A stretch of 63,455 nucleotides of DNA from an uncultured Acidobacteriota bacterium (lineage in GTDB: Bacteria > Acidobacteriota > Blastocatellia > Pyrinomonadales > Pyrinomonadaceae): assembly GCA_937859595.1 (NCBI GenBank), contig CALMAH010000031.1, positions 1 to 63,455 of the forward strand, written 5' to 3'. Positions within the stretch are counted from its first letter, which is position 1. Each line of letters begins with the position of its first letter. Positions 46,830 to 54,931 of this stretch are shown here, in pieces. Below the pieces are notes generated by a model that searched no databases, was not told the DNA's origin, and saw only the letters and a list, made by a program, of their open reading frames with translations. The position numbers were made by a program, and so were the translations under genes.

Positions 46830-46980
46830 TCTGCTGCTCCTCGAACCTGGCGATCCGCTCACGAATGCCCCTCATCCTCCTTAGCGTTTCTTCACGAGTG
46901 TTAGAGGTGAAGTAGGGATGGATCGGATGCTTGGCTCGCGGATTTGCGGCCGGGCTTTTCGGTACTTTTTCCTTGTTCAT
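46801..46980 (-). CDS. Small basic protein (59 aa) overlapping the next gene
   Basis: The frame from 46980 encodes MNKEKVPKSPAANPRAKHPI, then an Arg-rich helix (REETLRRMRGIRERIARFEE) and a polar tail. A GGAA site lies about eight bases before the ATG. The gene contains the ribosome site and start of the following 115-residue gene, a layout typical of two-gene toxin-antitoxin or regulator pairs. No family is recognised. Confidence 0.5.
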   Translation of the reverse strand: MNKEKVPKSPAANPRAKHPIHPYFTSNTREETLRRMRGIRERIARFEEQQNANRKPNKG

Positions 46981-47247
46981 AGCTTATTTCCAAAAAAATT
47001 GAGGTCAATTACGACAAACAGCGGTTTCAGTCGCCGCCGAAAAGCTCGGCGCGCTGGCCCATCGGACGAAGTTTTGCGATGCAGCGCGGGGTCATATAGA
47101 AAATAAGATTATAGCAAAGCCTTGAAAGCCTGTGAACTCTATTTCACTGACGATGCCAAGGGCAGATATTCACGGAGTTTGGACTCGAAGCAGAATAGCA
47201 TTTATTCTAATGGAACGATGAAGAACATTATTTGCCAGGAAGATCGA

Positions 47248-48540
47248 ATGAGATCGGTTGATGTTGTGAGGACAACGGCGCTAATAGGGGCGGCGATATT
47301 CGTTTTTGCAATATCGGCATACGCGCAGGGAGAGACCGCCAAACCGACAACAACGCCCACGCCTCTGCCGCAGTTGGTTGAGCTTGAGCGGCCGCCGGTG
47401 AGGTCTGTGGACCCGATGAAGATGCCGCCGCCGTTTCACACGGAGAGTGCGAGGCGGCCTTCGCGGCAGGTGCCGCAGCCTGCGGATGCGAAACTCTATG
47501 TGCCCAAAGGGTTTAAGGTGAATGTTTTTGCCGAGGGCGGTTTTGTTTATCCGCGATGGATGACACTGGCTCCGAACGGCGATGTCTTTGTGGCGGATTC
47601 GCGTGCGAACCGCGTTATCGTGCTCCGCGACACGAACAAGGACGGTCGGGCGGACCAGCGGTGGGTATGGTCGGACAAGCTGGACCAGCCGTTTGGGATG
47701 GCGTTTCATAAGGAATGGTTCTATGTCGCCAATACCGATTCGATAGTGCGGTTTAGTTACAAGTCCGGGCAGACCGAGGCCGGGGGCGAACCCGAACGGC
47801 TTGTCGAGCTGACCCGCGGCGGGTATAACCAGCACTGGACGAGGAACATACTCTTTTCGCCGGACGGGACGAAGATGTATGTTTCCATCGGCTCGGCGTC
47901 GAATGTTTCGGTCGAAGAAGACCCGCGTCGGGCGGCGATATCGGTTTACGATCCGGACGGGAAAAACCATAGAATATATGCCGGCGGGCTGAGAAACCCG
48001 ATAGGGCTGGCGTGGAATCCGGTGAATGGGGAGCTATGGACCGCCGTGAACGAACGCGATGCGATAGGCGACGATCTGGTGCCGGACTATGCGACGTCGG
48101 TGAAAGAAGGCGGTTTTTACGGCTGGCCGTATGCCTACATCGGCCCCAATGAAGAGCCAAGGCGAAAGGGCGAGGCCCCGGAACTGGTGAAGAAAACGAT
48201 AGTGCCGGACGTGCTGTTTCGCTCGCACGTGGCTGCGCTGGGGATCGTCTTCTACACGGGAAATATGTTTCCGAAGGAATATCGCAACGACGCGTTCGTG
48301 GCGTTTCACGGTTCGTGGAACCGGTCGAAGTTGTCTGGGTACAAGATAGTCCGTATCCCGTTCAAAGACGGTAAACCGGTGATGAACGCCTACGAGGAAT
48401 TTGTCTCCGGCTGGCTGCCCGACGAGACTTCGAACGAGGTCTGGGGCCGCCCCGTAGGCCTGCTGGTCCACGCGGACGGTTCGCTCCTGATAACCGACGA
48501 CGGCGCGAACAAGATATGGCGGGTGAGCTATGGGAAGTAG
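47248..48540 (+). CDS. Secreted sorbosone/PQQ-type sugar dehydrogenase-like protein
   Basis: The 430-residue protein has a signal peptide (RTTALIGAAIFVFAISAYAQ) and then a six-bladed beta-propeller of the glucose/sorbosone dehydrogenase family: VADSRANRVIVLRDTNKDGR, HWTRNILFSPDGTKMYVSIG, AGGLRNPIGLAWNPVNGELW and VAFHGSWNRSKLSGYKI. Such proteins oxidise sugars in the periplasm using PQQ. AGGAAG lies six bases before the chosen ATG (47248). The last 53 bases of the gene are repeated at 49220-49272. Confidence 0.88.
   Translation: MRSVDVVRTTALIGAAIFVFAISAYAQGETAKPTTTPTPLPQLVELERPPVRSVDPMKMPPPFHTESARRPSRQVPQPADAKLYVPKGFKVNVFAEGGFVYPRWMTLAPNGDVFVADSRANRVIVLRDTNKDGRADQRWVWSDKLDQPFGMAFHKEWFYVANTDSIVRFSYKSGQTEAGGEPERLVELTRGGYNQHWTRNILFSPDGTKMYVSIGSASNVSVEEDPRRAAISVYDPDGKNHRIYAGGLRNPIGLAWNPVNGELWTAVNERDAIGDDLVPDYATSVKEGGFYGWPYAYIGPNEEPRRKGEAPELVKKTIVPDVLFRSHVAALGIVFYTGNMFPKEYRNDAFVAFHGSWNRSKLSGYKIVRIPFKDGKPVMNAYEEFVSGWLPDETSNEVWGRPVGLLVHADGSLLITDDGANKIWRVSYGK
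48488..48540 (+). repeat. 53-bp direct repeat, left copy (gene tail)
   Basis: The final 53 bases of the sorbosone-type dehydrogenase gene, including its TAG, recur at 49220-49272 with one mismatch (GAACAAG against GAATAAG). Between the copies lie a two-hairpin element, the DUF559 gene and a three-copy element array. Confidence 0.95.
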
Positions 48541-48547
48541 CAAGATA

Positions 48548-48595
48548 GCTCCCCTCCTGGTTAGGAGGGGTGCGGCTTCAGCCGTGGGGTGGTAG
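48548..48595 (+). repeat. Two-hairpin element, single intergenic copy
   Basis: GCTCCCCTCCTGGTTAGGAG then GGGTGCGGCTTCAGCCGTGG and GGTGGTAGA is a plus-oriented copy, the only one in this orientation. Hairpin 1 is CGGCT-tc-AGCCG. It begins seven bases after the dehydrogenase stop and ends just before the DUF559 ATG, so its GGGGTGG may act as the ribosome site. Confidence 0.92.
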
Positions 48596-48600
48596 AAAAT

Positions 48601-49005
48601 ATGGAAAAGACCACGAGGCCCGGCCCGTCCCGCCGCTTGCACAATAAGCCCAATGTTGCAGAACGACGCCGCAAGCTTAGGAAGAGACTTACCCCCGCCG
48701 AGGCCACGCTCTGGAGATCGCTGAAAAACGCGAAGCTCGATGGCCGAAAGTTTCGGCGCCAGCACAGCGTTGGACCTTTTATCCTAGATTTTTATTGCGT
48801 TGAAGAGTGGCTTGCGGTTGAGCTTGATGGGCAGGTTCATCGCGACGAGGCTGCTGAGGCCTATGATGCCAAACGTTCTGCCTACCTAAAAAAGGCTGGA
48901 ATTAAAGTGATCCGGTTTGAGAATTTTCTGATCTTTGACGAGATGGAATATGTTCTGGAGAGGATAAAGAGTTATTTTGGTTGGAAAGGAGGGGGCGTGA
49001 GCTAG
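48601..49005 (+). CDS. DUF559 (Vsr-like endonuclease fold) protein
   Basis: The 134-residue protein has the DUF559 pattern: RRRKLRKRLTPAEATLWRSL, FRRQHSVGPFILDFYCVEEW, LAVELDGQVH and IKVIRFENFLIF. This is a PD-(D/E)XK nuclease fold related to Vsr; the acidic residues of FILDFY and VELDG fit the active site. Activity is unproven in most members. It lies between inverted copies of the two-hairpin element and within a 53-bp direct repeat, as if carried by a cassette. Confidence 0.88.
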   Translation: MEKTTRPGPSRRLHNKPNVAERRRKLRKRLTPAEATLWRSLKNAKLDGRKFRRQHSVGPFILDFYCVEEWLAVELDGQVHRDEAAEAYDAKRSAYLKKAGIKVIRFENFLIFDEMEYVLERIKSYFGWKGGGVS

Positions 49006-49016
49006 TTTTAGTATTT

Positions 49017-49218
49017 TCTACCACCCCGTCAGCCGAAGCCGCTGCCACCCCTCCTATCCAGGAGGGGAGCTTTTTTTGTTAGGCATTCTACCACCCCGTC
49101 AGCCGAAGCGGCTGCCACCCCTCCTATCCAGGAGGGGAGCTTTTTTTGTTAGGCATTCTACCACCCCGTCAGCCGAAGCGGCTGCCACCCCTCCTATCCA
49201 GGAGGGGAGCTTTTTTGG
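49017..49218 (-). repeat. Two-hairpin element, three tandem 70-bp intergenic copies
   Basis: Units start at 49017, 49087 and 49157. Hairpin 1 is CAGCCG-aag-CGGCTG (AAGCCGCTG variant in the first copy) and hairpin 2 CCCCTCCT-atcc-AGGAGGGG, followed by a T-rich spacer ending GTTAGGCAT. The 70-bp period is not a multiple of three, unlike the copies within reading frames. Confidence 0.95.
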
Positions 49219-49219
49219 T

Positions 49220-49272
49220 TGATAACCGACGACGGCGCGAATAAGATATGGCGGGTGAGCTATGGGAAGTAG
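49220..49272 (+). repeat. 53-bp direct repeat, right copy
   Basis: This is a copy of the last 53 bases of the dehydrogenase gene, ending in the same TAG. It lies three bases before the stop of the convergent four-helix-bundle gene. It is not a gene by itself. Confidence 0.95.
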
Positions 49273-49274
49273 GT

Positions 49275-49628
49275 TTATTCGGCCAGGCGCTTAGAGAAGC
49301 CGCTTAACATTTTTCTTACTTCGATGATGCGTTCCAGATAGTCGGCATGGATGGTATCGCTCAGCATCTCAAGATCTTTGGCCATCAGGGCATAGTATTC
49401 AAGCCGATTGCTGAGGGCAAGAGAAAGATTGATCGACTTTGAAAATTCCGTGTCGTTAGCCTTGGCGCAGCCTTCGGCTATAAAGGCGGGTATGTCAACA
49501 CTCGTTTTTCTAAGCGTATTCCGAAGGCCAAACAGTTCCTCTCTTGGAAAATCGGCAGTTATCCGATAAGTGAACAGTGCCAACTCATGAGCTTTTTGCC
49601 ATACCAATAGATTTTTGAAATCTTGCAT
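49275..49628 (-). CDS. Four-helix-bundle protein of the 23S rRNA-intervening-sequence family
   Basis: The 117-residue protein reads FKNLLVWQKAHELALFTYRI, FPREELFGLRNTLRKTSVDI, then IAEGCAKANDTEFSKSINLS and a final helix. This is the pattern of the bIVP/TIGR02436 four-helix family, which is often encoded inside insertions of 23S rRNA genes. Here it is not in rRNA but in a repeat-rich gap. Its role is unknown. Upstream (49640-49715) AGCTxxxAGCT-type words form a further short dispersed repeat. Confidence 0.9.
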   Translation of the reverse strand: MQDFKNLLVWQKAHELALFTYRITADFPREELFGLRNTLRKTSVDIPAFIAEGCAKANDTEFSKSINLSLALSNRLEYYALMAKDLEMLSDTIHADYLERIIEVRKMLSGFSKRLAE

Positions 49629-49715
49629 AGAAATTTTCGACCAGCTAACAGCTTTCAGCTATGAGCTTCCAGTTTGTTGGCAGCTGAGAGCTTACGGGTG
49701 GAAGCTGGAATGAAA

Positions 49716-51392
49716 TTAAAACGCCGGTTCTTCGTAAATGCCGTAAACGTCGCGGAGGGCGACGCATATTTCCTCGACGGTGGCGTAGGCGGCGACCGAT
49801 CTGATGATGAACGGCATTGTGTTCTCGTTGTTTTGGGCGGCGAGTTTCAGGCGGTCGAGCGAATCGGCTACAGCGGCCCGGTCGCGGATCGACTTCACGT
49901 GTTCGAGCCGGAGAAGCTGGTGGTCGCGGACGGTCTCGTCTATCTGGAGGATGTCAACCTTTGAGGTCTCCTCCTCCATAACGTATTTGTTAACCCCGAC
50001 AATGGTCTGTTCGCTGCGTTCGACGGCTTTTTGATATTGGTAGGCTGATTCCTGTATCTCGAGCTGCGGGAAACCGGCCTCGACCGCCTCGACCATGCCT
50101 CCGAAACCGTCGATCTTGTCGAAATAATCCAGGCAGCCGTCTATCATCTTCTGCGTCAGCGATTCGATGTAATAGCTGCCGCCGAGCGGGTCGACGGTGT
50201 TCGCAACGCCGGTCTCCTCGGCGATGATCTGCTGGGTGCGGAGAGCGATGAGCGCGGCTTCGTCGGTCGGCAGTGCTAGGGCCTCGTCATAAGAATCGGT
50301 ATGGAGCGACTGTGTGCCGCCGAGCACCCCGGCGAGTGCCTGAATAGCGACACGGGCGATGTTGTTTAGCGGCTGCTGGACCGTAAGTGAAACTCCGGCG
50401 GTCTGTGTGTGAAAGCGCATCTGCATCGTGCGCGGGTCTTTTGCTCCAAAGCGTTCCTTCATCGTCTGTGCCCATACGACGCGGGCGGCGCGGTATTTGG
50501 CGATCTCTTCAAAGAAATCGTTATGCGCATTAAAGAAGAAAGAGATGCGTGGTACAAATTCGTCCACGTCCATTCCGCGATCGACGCCATACTGGACGTA
50601 TTCGACACCGTCGCGGAGCGTGAAAGCAAGTTCCTGCAGCGCGGTGGCACCGGCCTCGCGGATGTGATAGCCGCTGACGGAGATCGGGTTGTATTTCGGG
50701 ACGTTCTTCGAGCAGTATTCGAATGTGTCGATGACCAGCTTCATCGCCGGTTTGATCGGGTAGATCCATTCTTTCTGGGCAATGTATTCCTTTAGGATGT
50801 CGTTTTGCAGCGTGCCGGAGATCTTCGCGAAGTCTGCCTTTTGCTTTTCGGCGACGACGAGGTACATCGCAAGAAAGATCGGGGCCGGTGCGTTGATGGT
50901 CTGCGAGACGGTCACTTCCTCGAGCGGGATGCCGTCAAAGAGAACCTCGAAATCGGCAAGTGAGGAAACGGCGACGCCGCATTTGCCGACCTCGCCTTCG
51001 GAGAGCGGCGAATCCGCGTCGAGGCCCATAAGCGCGGGCAGGTCATAGGCGACCGAGAGGCCCGTCTGGCCCTGTTCCATCAGATACTTGAAGCGGCGGT
51101 TGGTTTCCTCAGGCGAGGAAAACCCTGCGAACTGGCGCATCGTCCAGAGCTTGCCGCGATAGCCGGTCGGGTGGATGCCTCGCCGGTATGGATATTCGCC
51201 GGGGAAGCCGATCTCGCCGATGTCTTCGGTATCGGTTTCGGTGTAAAGCCGATCGACCGGCTCAAGCGAAATGCCCTCGAACGAGGACTTTCGCTCCGGC
51301 CTTTTTTCAAGTACGGGCCGCAAGGTTTCTTCTTCCCAACGCTGTTTTTCGGCTTCGGCGGCGGTCTTTGCTTCTTTTATCTCGGTTGCCAT
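49716..51392 (-). CDS. Methylmalonyl-CoA mutase large-subunit catalytic domain
   Basis: The 558-residue protein has the substrate-binding barrel of acyl-CoA mutases: [60 protein letters not shown] and [13 protein letters not shown]. The C-terminal B12-binding domain (DxHxxG) is absent, so a separate small subunit must supply it. It converts methylmalonyl-CoA and succinyl-CoA, or acts on a related acyl-CoA. Lone, leftward gene; start at 51392. Confidence 0.92.
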   Translation of the reverse strand: MATEIKEAKTAAEAEKQRWEEETLRPVLEKRPERKSSFEGISLEPVDRLYTETDTEDIGEIGFPGEYPYRRGIHPTGYRGKLWTMRQFAGFSSPEETNRRFKYLMEQGQTGLSVAYDLPALMGLDADSPLSEGEVGKCGVAVSSLADFEVLFDGIPLEEVTVSQTINAPAPIFLAMYLVVAEKQKADFAKISGTLQNDILKEYIAQKEWIYPIKPAMKLVIDTFEYCSKNVPKYNPISVSGYHIREAGATALQELAFTLRDGVEYVQYGVDRGMDVDEFVPRISFFFNAHNDFFEEIAKYRAARVVWAQTMKERFGAKDPRTMQMRFHTQTAGVSLTVQQPLNNIARVAIQALAGVLGGTQSLHTDSYDEALALPTDEAALIALRTQQIIAEETGVANTVDPLGGSYYIESLTQKMIDGCLDYFDKIDGFGGMVEAVEAGFPQLEIQESAYQYQKAVERSEQTIVGVNKYVMEEETSKVDILQIDETVRDHQLLRLEHVKSIRDRAAVADSLDRLKLAAQNNENTMPFIIRSVAAYATVEEICVALRDVYGIYEEPAF

Positions 51393-51699
51393 AGGTTATG
51401 TCGGTATAAAAGGGAATTTTAGCACAGGCTGCGCAGAGCGGGCATCCTGTCGTGCACTTCGCAAGGCTCGCGGTTGTCTGCCAAGGGGAACATCAACCGA
51501 TCAAAAAAGGCTGGAAAGATCGTGGGGTTTACAAAGCACTTATGAAACAGCTTCTAAAACCCAAAATGTCAGACAAATTGAGACCTCATCGCCGGAACCA
51601 CTTTGCGTGCTTGGCGACTTTGCGTGAGTTCGCATCCTGTTTTCAAACGCAAAGACGCAAAGGCCGCAAAGTTATGCCTGATTGTTTGGGGAAATTTTG
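51393..51699. other. Gap with a CGCAAAG-type inverted repeat
   Basis: No gene is seen. At about 51601-51675 an arm CTTTGCGTGCTTGGCGACTT is followed by an opposing arm CAAACGCAAAGACGCAAAGG, members of the CGCAAAG family in inverted arrangement. The mutase promoter should lie in the left part. Confidence 0.5.
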
Positions 51700-51948
51700 T
51701 CAAGAAGGATCTTCATAAGGACCAGGGGGTATCAGGCGGCTTTCAGCCAGATGGAGAACCTCAAGAGCCTGCTCGCGAGAAACGGAAGGGAAGTTTTCTA
51801 GAAATTCTTCCAGGGTTTCGGTCTCCAGCCAGTCAAAGAGAGACCTGATCGGCACACGAGTTCCGCGAAACACCGGAGTGCCCCCCATGATCTCAGGGTC
51901 GATACAGATCACATTGTCGATAACTGCGACTGACACTACCAAAAGCAT
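51700..51948 (-). CDS. DUF433 antitoxin-like protein
   Basis: The 82-residue protein has the DUF433 core: CIDPEIMGGTPVFRGTRVPI, SLFDWLETETLEEFLENFP and SVSREQALEVL. It is a winged-helix-like domain found in antitoxins of DUF5615/PIN-type toxins. No toxin gene follows it here; only repeats lie downstream. The start may be ATG 51948 or GTG 51936; neither has a strong ribosome site. Confidence 0.85.
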   Translation of the reverse strand: MLLVVSVAVIDNVICIDPEIMGGTPVFRGTRVPIRSLFDWLETETLEEFLENFPSVSREQALEVLHLAESRLIPPGPYEDPS

Positions 51949-51978
51949 ACCTTATTCTGTGTCCGGTATGAAACCATT

Positions 51979-53358
51979 TCAAGTCAAAGACCTGTGTTGG
52001 TTTCGCAAGGATCGTGCGGCCATAAACATAACAAGGGCGAGAACGATGCAGAGTGCGGGAACGATCATCATTGCCGATTGGAGGCCGGCGCCGCGGAAGG
52101 GTTCGAGGGCGGCTGAGGTGAATTCGGTGATGCCGCCGGCGAGGGCCGCTTTGCGGGTGAAGTGGTCGCTGACGGCGCCGACCACATAGGGGCCGAGCGC
52201 ACCGCCGAGGAGGTACATTGCCATGAAATAGACCGCCATCGCGGTACCGCGAAGGTTCGGCGGCGTGATCTCGGCGATGGTGGCGTAGGTGATGGAGTAA
52301 TAGAAATACATCAGGGCAAAGGCTCCGCCCATGGCAAAGAGGAATAGTGTCGTATTGCCGGCCTCGGCCATAATGGCAGAAATGAAAAGCGGCACGGAAA
52401 AGAGCGTGGCGGCTGCGACAACGATCAGCCCGCCGTTAACACGCCCGCGTTTGGCGAGGGCGCCGGCGATGCCGCCCCGGATCAGGCCAGGGAGTGTAAA
52501 AATGCCGTTGACGAGCATCGCGATGATGTTAGCGTCGCGGATGTCAAGGTCATGGAAACGCATCAGATAGGGTGTCATAAAAGACGAGAGCGCGTAGAGG
52601 CTGAAATTGTGCAGAGCACCCGAAAGTATCAGCCAGAACATCGTCCACGAAGAAAGCACAGTGCGGAAAGGTGCCCAGGCAAAGGTCGTGGTGGAGGCCA
52701 CTGTCGGGTGTGGTGCCCGGCCCGGTTCGCGGATAAACAATGCAGCCACCGCAAGCAGAATGCCGGGTACACCCGCAACGAAGAAGGCCGCACGCCAGCC
52801 GTATTCGCGCGCGACAGTGCCGCTGACCAAAAAGCTGAGGGCAATGCCGACCGGAAGCCCGAGCATAAAGATGCTCATCGCGCGGGCGCGTTTATCTTCG
52901 GGGAAAAGATCGCTGATAAGCGATGTGGCCGCCGGAGCACACGAGGCCTCACCGACGCCGACGCCGAGCCTCAGCAAAAAGATCTGCCAGAAATTTCGTG
53001 CAAAACCGGAGGCGAACGTGAGCAGGCTCCAGGCAAAAACGCCGGCCGCAAGTATCCGTTTCCGCGGATAGCGGTCTGCCATGCGGCCAAACGGTATGCC
53101 GACAAAGGCGTATAGCAGGGTAAAGGCCGTGCTCAACAGGCCAAGCGAGGTGTCGCTGAGTTCAAATTCGCGGCGGATCGGTTCACCGACCGCGCCGATG
53201 ATAAGCCGGTCGAAAAAATTGACCAGATTTATCAGAAAAAGAACGATAAGAGCGAACCACGCGGCTCGGCGATCGGTCTTCTGCGTTTGCGGGTCGGTCG
53301 TCAAATTAGTTTTATAGGGTTGCGTAAGCGGAAGCCGTCTGTTCAGCTTGCTACACAA
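51979..53358 (-). CDS. MFS transporter, spinster-like
   Basis: The product of about 459 residues has 12 predicted helices. The first reads AWFALIVLFLINLVNFFDRL and the 2-3 loop GRMADRYPRKR is the MFS motif. GVGEASCAPAATSLISDLFP in helix 4 is typical of the Spns family. Substrate is unknown. A longer open frame begins inside a CGCAAAG repeat and is not credible. The best start is TTG 53358, with AGGAAA seven bases upstream; TTG 53304 is another option. Confidence 0.85.
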   Translation of the reverse strand: MCSKLNRRLPLTQPYKTNLTTDPQTQKTDRRAAWFALIVLFLINLVNFFDRLIIGAVGEPIRREFELSDTSLGLLSTAFTLLYAFVGIPFGRMADRYPRKRILAAGVFAWSLLTFASGFARNFWQIFLLRLGVGVGEASCAPAATSLISDLFPEDKRARAMSIFMLGLPVGIALSFLVSGTVAREYGWRAAFFVAGVPGILLAVAALFIREPGRAPHPTVASTTTFAWAPFRTVLSSWTMFWLILSGALHNFSLYALSSFMTPYLMRFHDLDIRDANIIAMLVNGIFTLPGLIRGGIAGALAKRGRVNGGLIVVAAATLFSVPLFISAIMAEAGNTTLFLFAMGGAFALMYFYYSITYATIAEITPPNLRGTAMAVYFMAMYLLGGALGPYVVGAVSDHFTRKAALAGGITEFTSAALEPFRGAGLQSAMMIVPALCIVLALVMFMAARSLRNQHRSLT

Positions 53359-53399
53359 GGCTAATTTCCTTAGAAGTAAGACGTTATAAGAAAGAGTAG

Positions 53400-54240
53400 T
53401 TTCACGCAAAGACGCCAAGAACGCAAAGGAACGCAAAACGATCTTGTAAACACATTGATGGCCAAAAAAGCATCATCCTGATCTTATACGAAGTTCCCTA
53501 ATTATTGAGAGATATTTCTTTGCGAACTTTGCGGCTTGAGGTGAGACTAGAAAGGGTTTCACGCAAAGACGCGAAGAACGCAAAGGAACGCAGAGGATAC
53601 AAAAGTGAAAGCATTTTCACGCCAAGACGCCAAGAACGCAAAGGAAAGCAGATGATCTAAAAGTGAAAGCAATTTCATGCAAAGACGCCAAGACAGCAAA
53701 GGAAAGCAGATGATCTAAAAGTGAAAGCATTCTCACGCAAAGACGCGAAGAACGCAAAGGAACGCAAATAATCCAAAAGAAGCTCCTAAGATATCAACAT
53801 GTCATACTGATGGCGATTCGAACTTCGTTATCTTTGCGAGATCTTTCTATACGGCTTGAGGCGAGAACAGAAAGCAATTTCACGCAAAGACGTCAAGAAC
53901 GCCAAGAAACGCAAATGATCCAAAAGAAGCTCTTAAGATAACATCATGTCATACCGATGGCGATTCGAATTCTGCTAGCTTTGCGAGAACTTTCTTTTAG
54001 GCTTGGGGTGAGAATAGAAGAGGTTTCACGCAAAGACGCCAAGACAGCAAAGGAAAGCAGATGATCTAAAAGTGAAAGCAATTTCATGCAAAGACGCCAA
54101 GAACGCAAAGGGCGGCTGAGGATACAAAAGTGAAAGTAATTTCACGCAAAGACGCGAAGAACGCAAAGGAACGTAGATGATCCAAAAGTGGAAACATTTT
54201 CACGCAAAGACGCCAAGAACGCAAAGGAAGGCTGATGATC
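53400..54240. repeat. CGCAAAG-family repeat array
   Basis: About a dozen copies of TTTCACGCAAAGACGCCAAG plus AACGCAAAGGAACGCAGATG occur here, separated by GATCCAAAAGTGAAAGCAT-like spacers. Opposed copies (CTTTGCGAACTTTGCGGCTT) also occur. Two longer composites near 53777-53880 and 53920-54020 share AAGAAGCTC..AAGAT and TCATACTGATGGCGATTCGA. No gene lies in the gap 53359-54409. Confidence 0.9.
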
Positions 54241-54409
54241 GGTAATTGGTTCAAGCCTCCGAGGACCTTGCTTACCTTCGTCAAGTTCTGGCATCAGTGT
54301 CAGGCCCTAAATTCGGCCGCAGGCGGTGAAGCTCGCCAATCGTGTATGTCCAAAGCCGATAGTGCGGGACGGATTGCGCGGAACGTGTCTGGGAGATTAA
54401 CATTATCCA

Positions 54410-54931
54410 ATGCCATCAATAGAAGTTCGTGCATTAGCGTCATTCATTTTTCTTGCTCTGTTGGCGACCGCATGCGGAGGCGGGACGGAGACGGCGAACG
54501 ACAACACGGTGCCGTTTCCCAAGCGGCCGGAAGCTGAAGACATAAAGGCGAACAACAATACGGAAGAGCTAGCGATGCTGGTTGATCTGCCATTCGAACC
54601 GACGGAGGTGGTCTGGCGGGAGATCGGCGGCAAGCCGGGAGAGGCGGAACCGTCCGAGAGGCGGTTATTGGCCGTGATGCGGTTTGATCCGGCTGATGCG
54701 AAAAAACTGACCGATGCTGCAGGCCAGAGCGGTGAACCGGCGTCGGGTACCATTGACGTAGAGGATTGGTTCCCTCAGGAGCTGGTCGCGATGAGCGAGG
54801 TCGAACCCGAGGCGAAGCTCCCCGGAAAGGTCTTTAGCGCGGACAAATTTTCCCGGCAGCCGTACAGCACGGGCACTTTGACCCACGTTGCCGACACGGA
54901 CTATTTCGTTCTGGAGCTGAGGGCCCGCTAG
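54410..54931 (+). CDS. Putative lipoprotein of unknown function
   Basis: The 173-residue protein has a type-II signal peptide with the lipobox LATAC, so Cys22 should be lipidated. The mature part is acidic and polar, with no family recognised. Its stop codon shares CTAG (54928-54931) with the stop of the convergent NtrC-type regulator gene. It follows the CGCAAAG array, and its promoter must lie in about 170 bases. Confidence 0.75.
   Translation: MPSIEVRALASFIFLALLATACGGGTETANDNTVPFPKRPEAEDIKANNNTEELAMLVDLPFEPTEVVWREIGGKPGEAEPSERRLLAVMRFDPADAKKLTDAAGQSGEPASGTIDVEDWFPQELVAMSEVEPEAKLPGKVFSADKFSRQPYSTGTLTHVADTDYFVLELRAR

Noticed and set aside
49017..49218. Three tandem rho-independent terminators.
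   Set aside because: Each unit has a hairpin, but on the strand where the hairpin would precede a T-run there is no gene ending nearby, and the identical hairpin occurs within reading frames. It is better read as the repeat element.
53302..53436. Extended N-terminus of the MFS transporter starting at 53436.
   Set aside because: The first residues (RSFAFLASLRET) are the translation of a CGCAAAG repeat, a frequent source of false starts.
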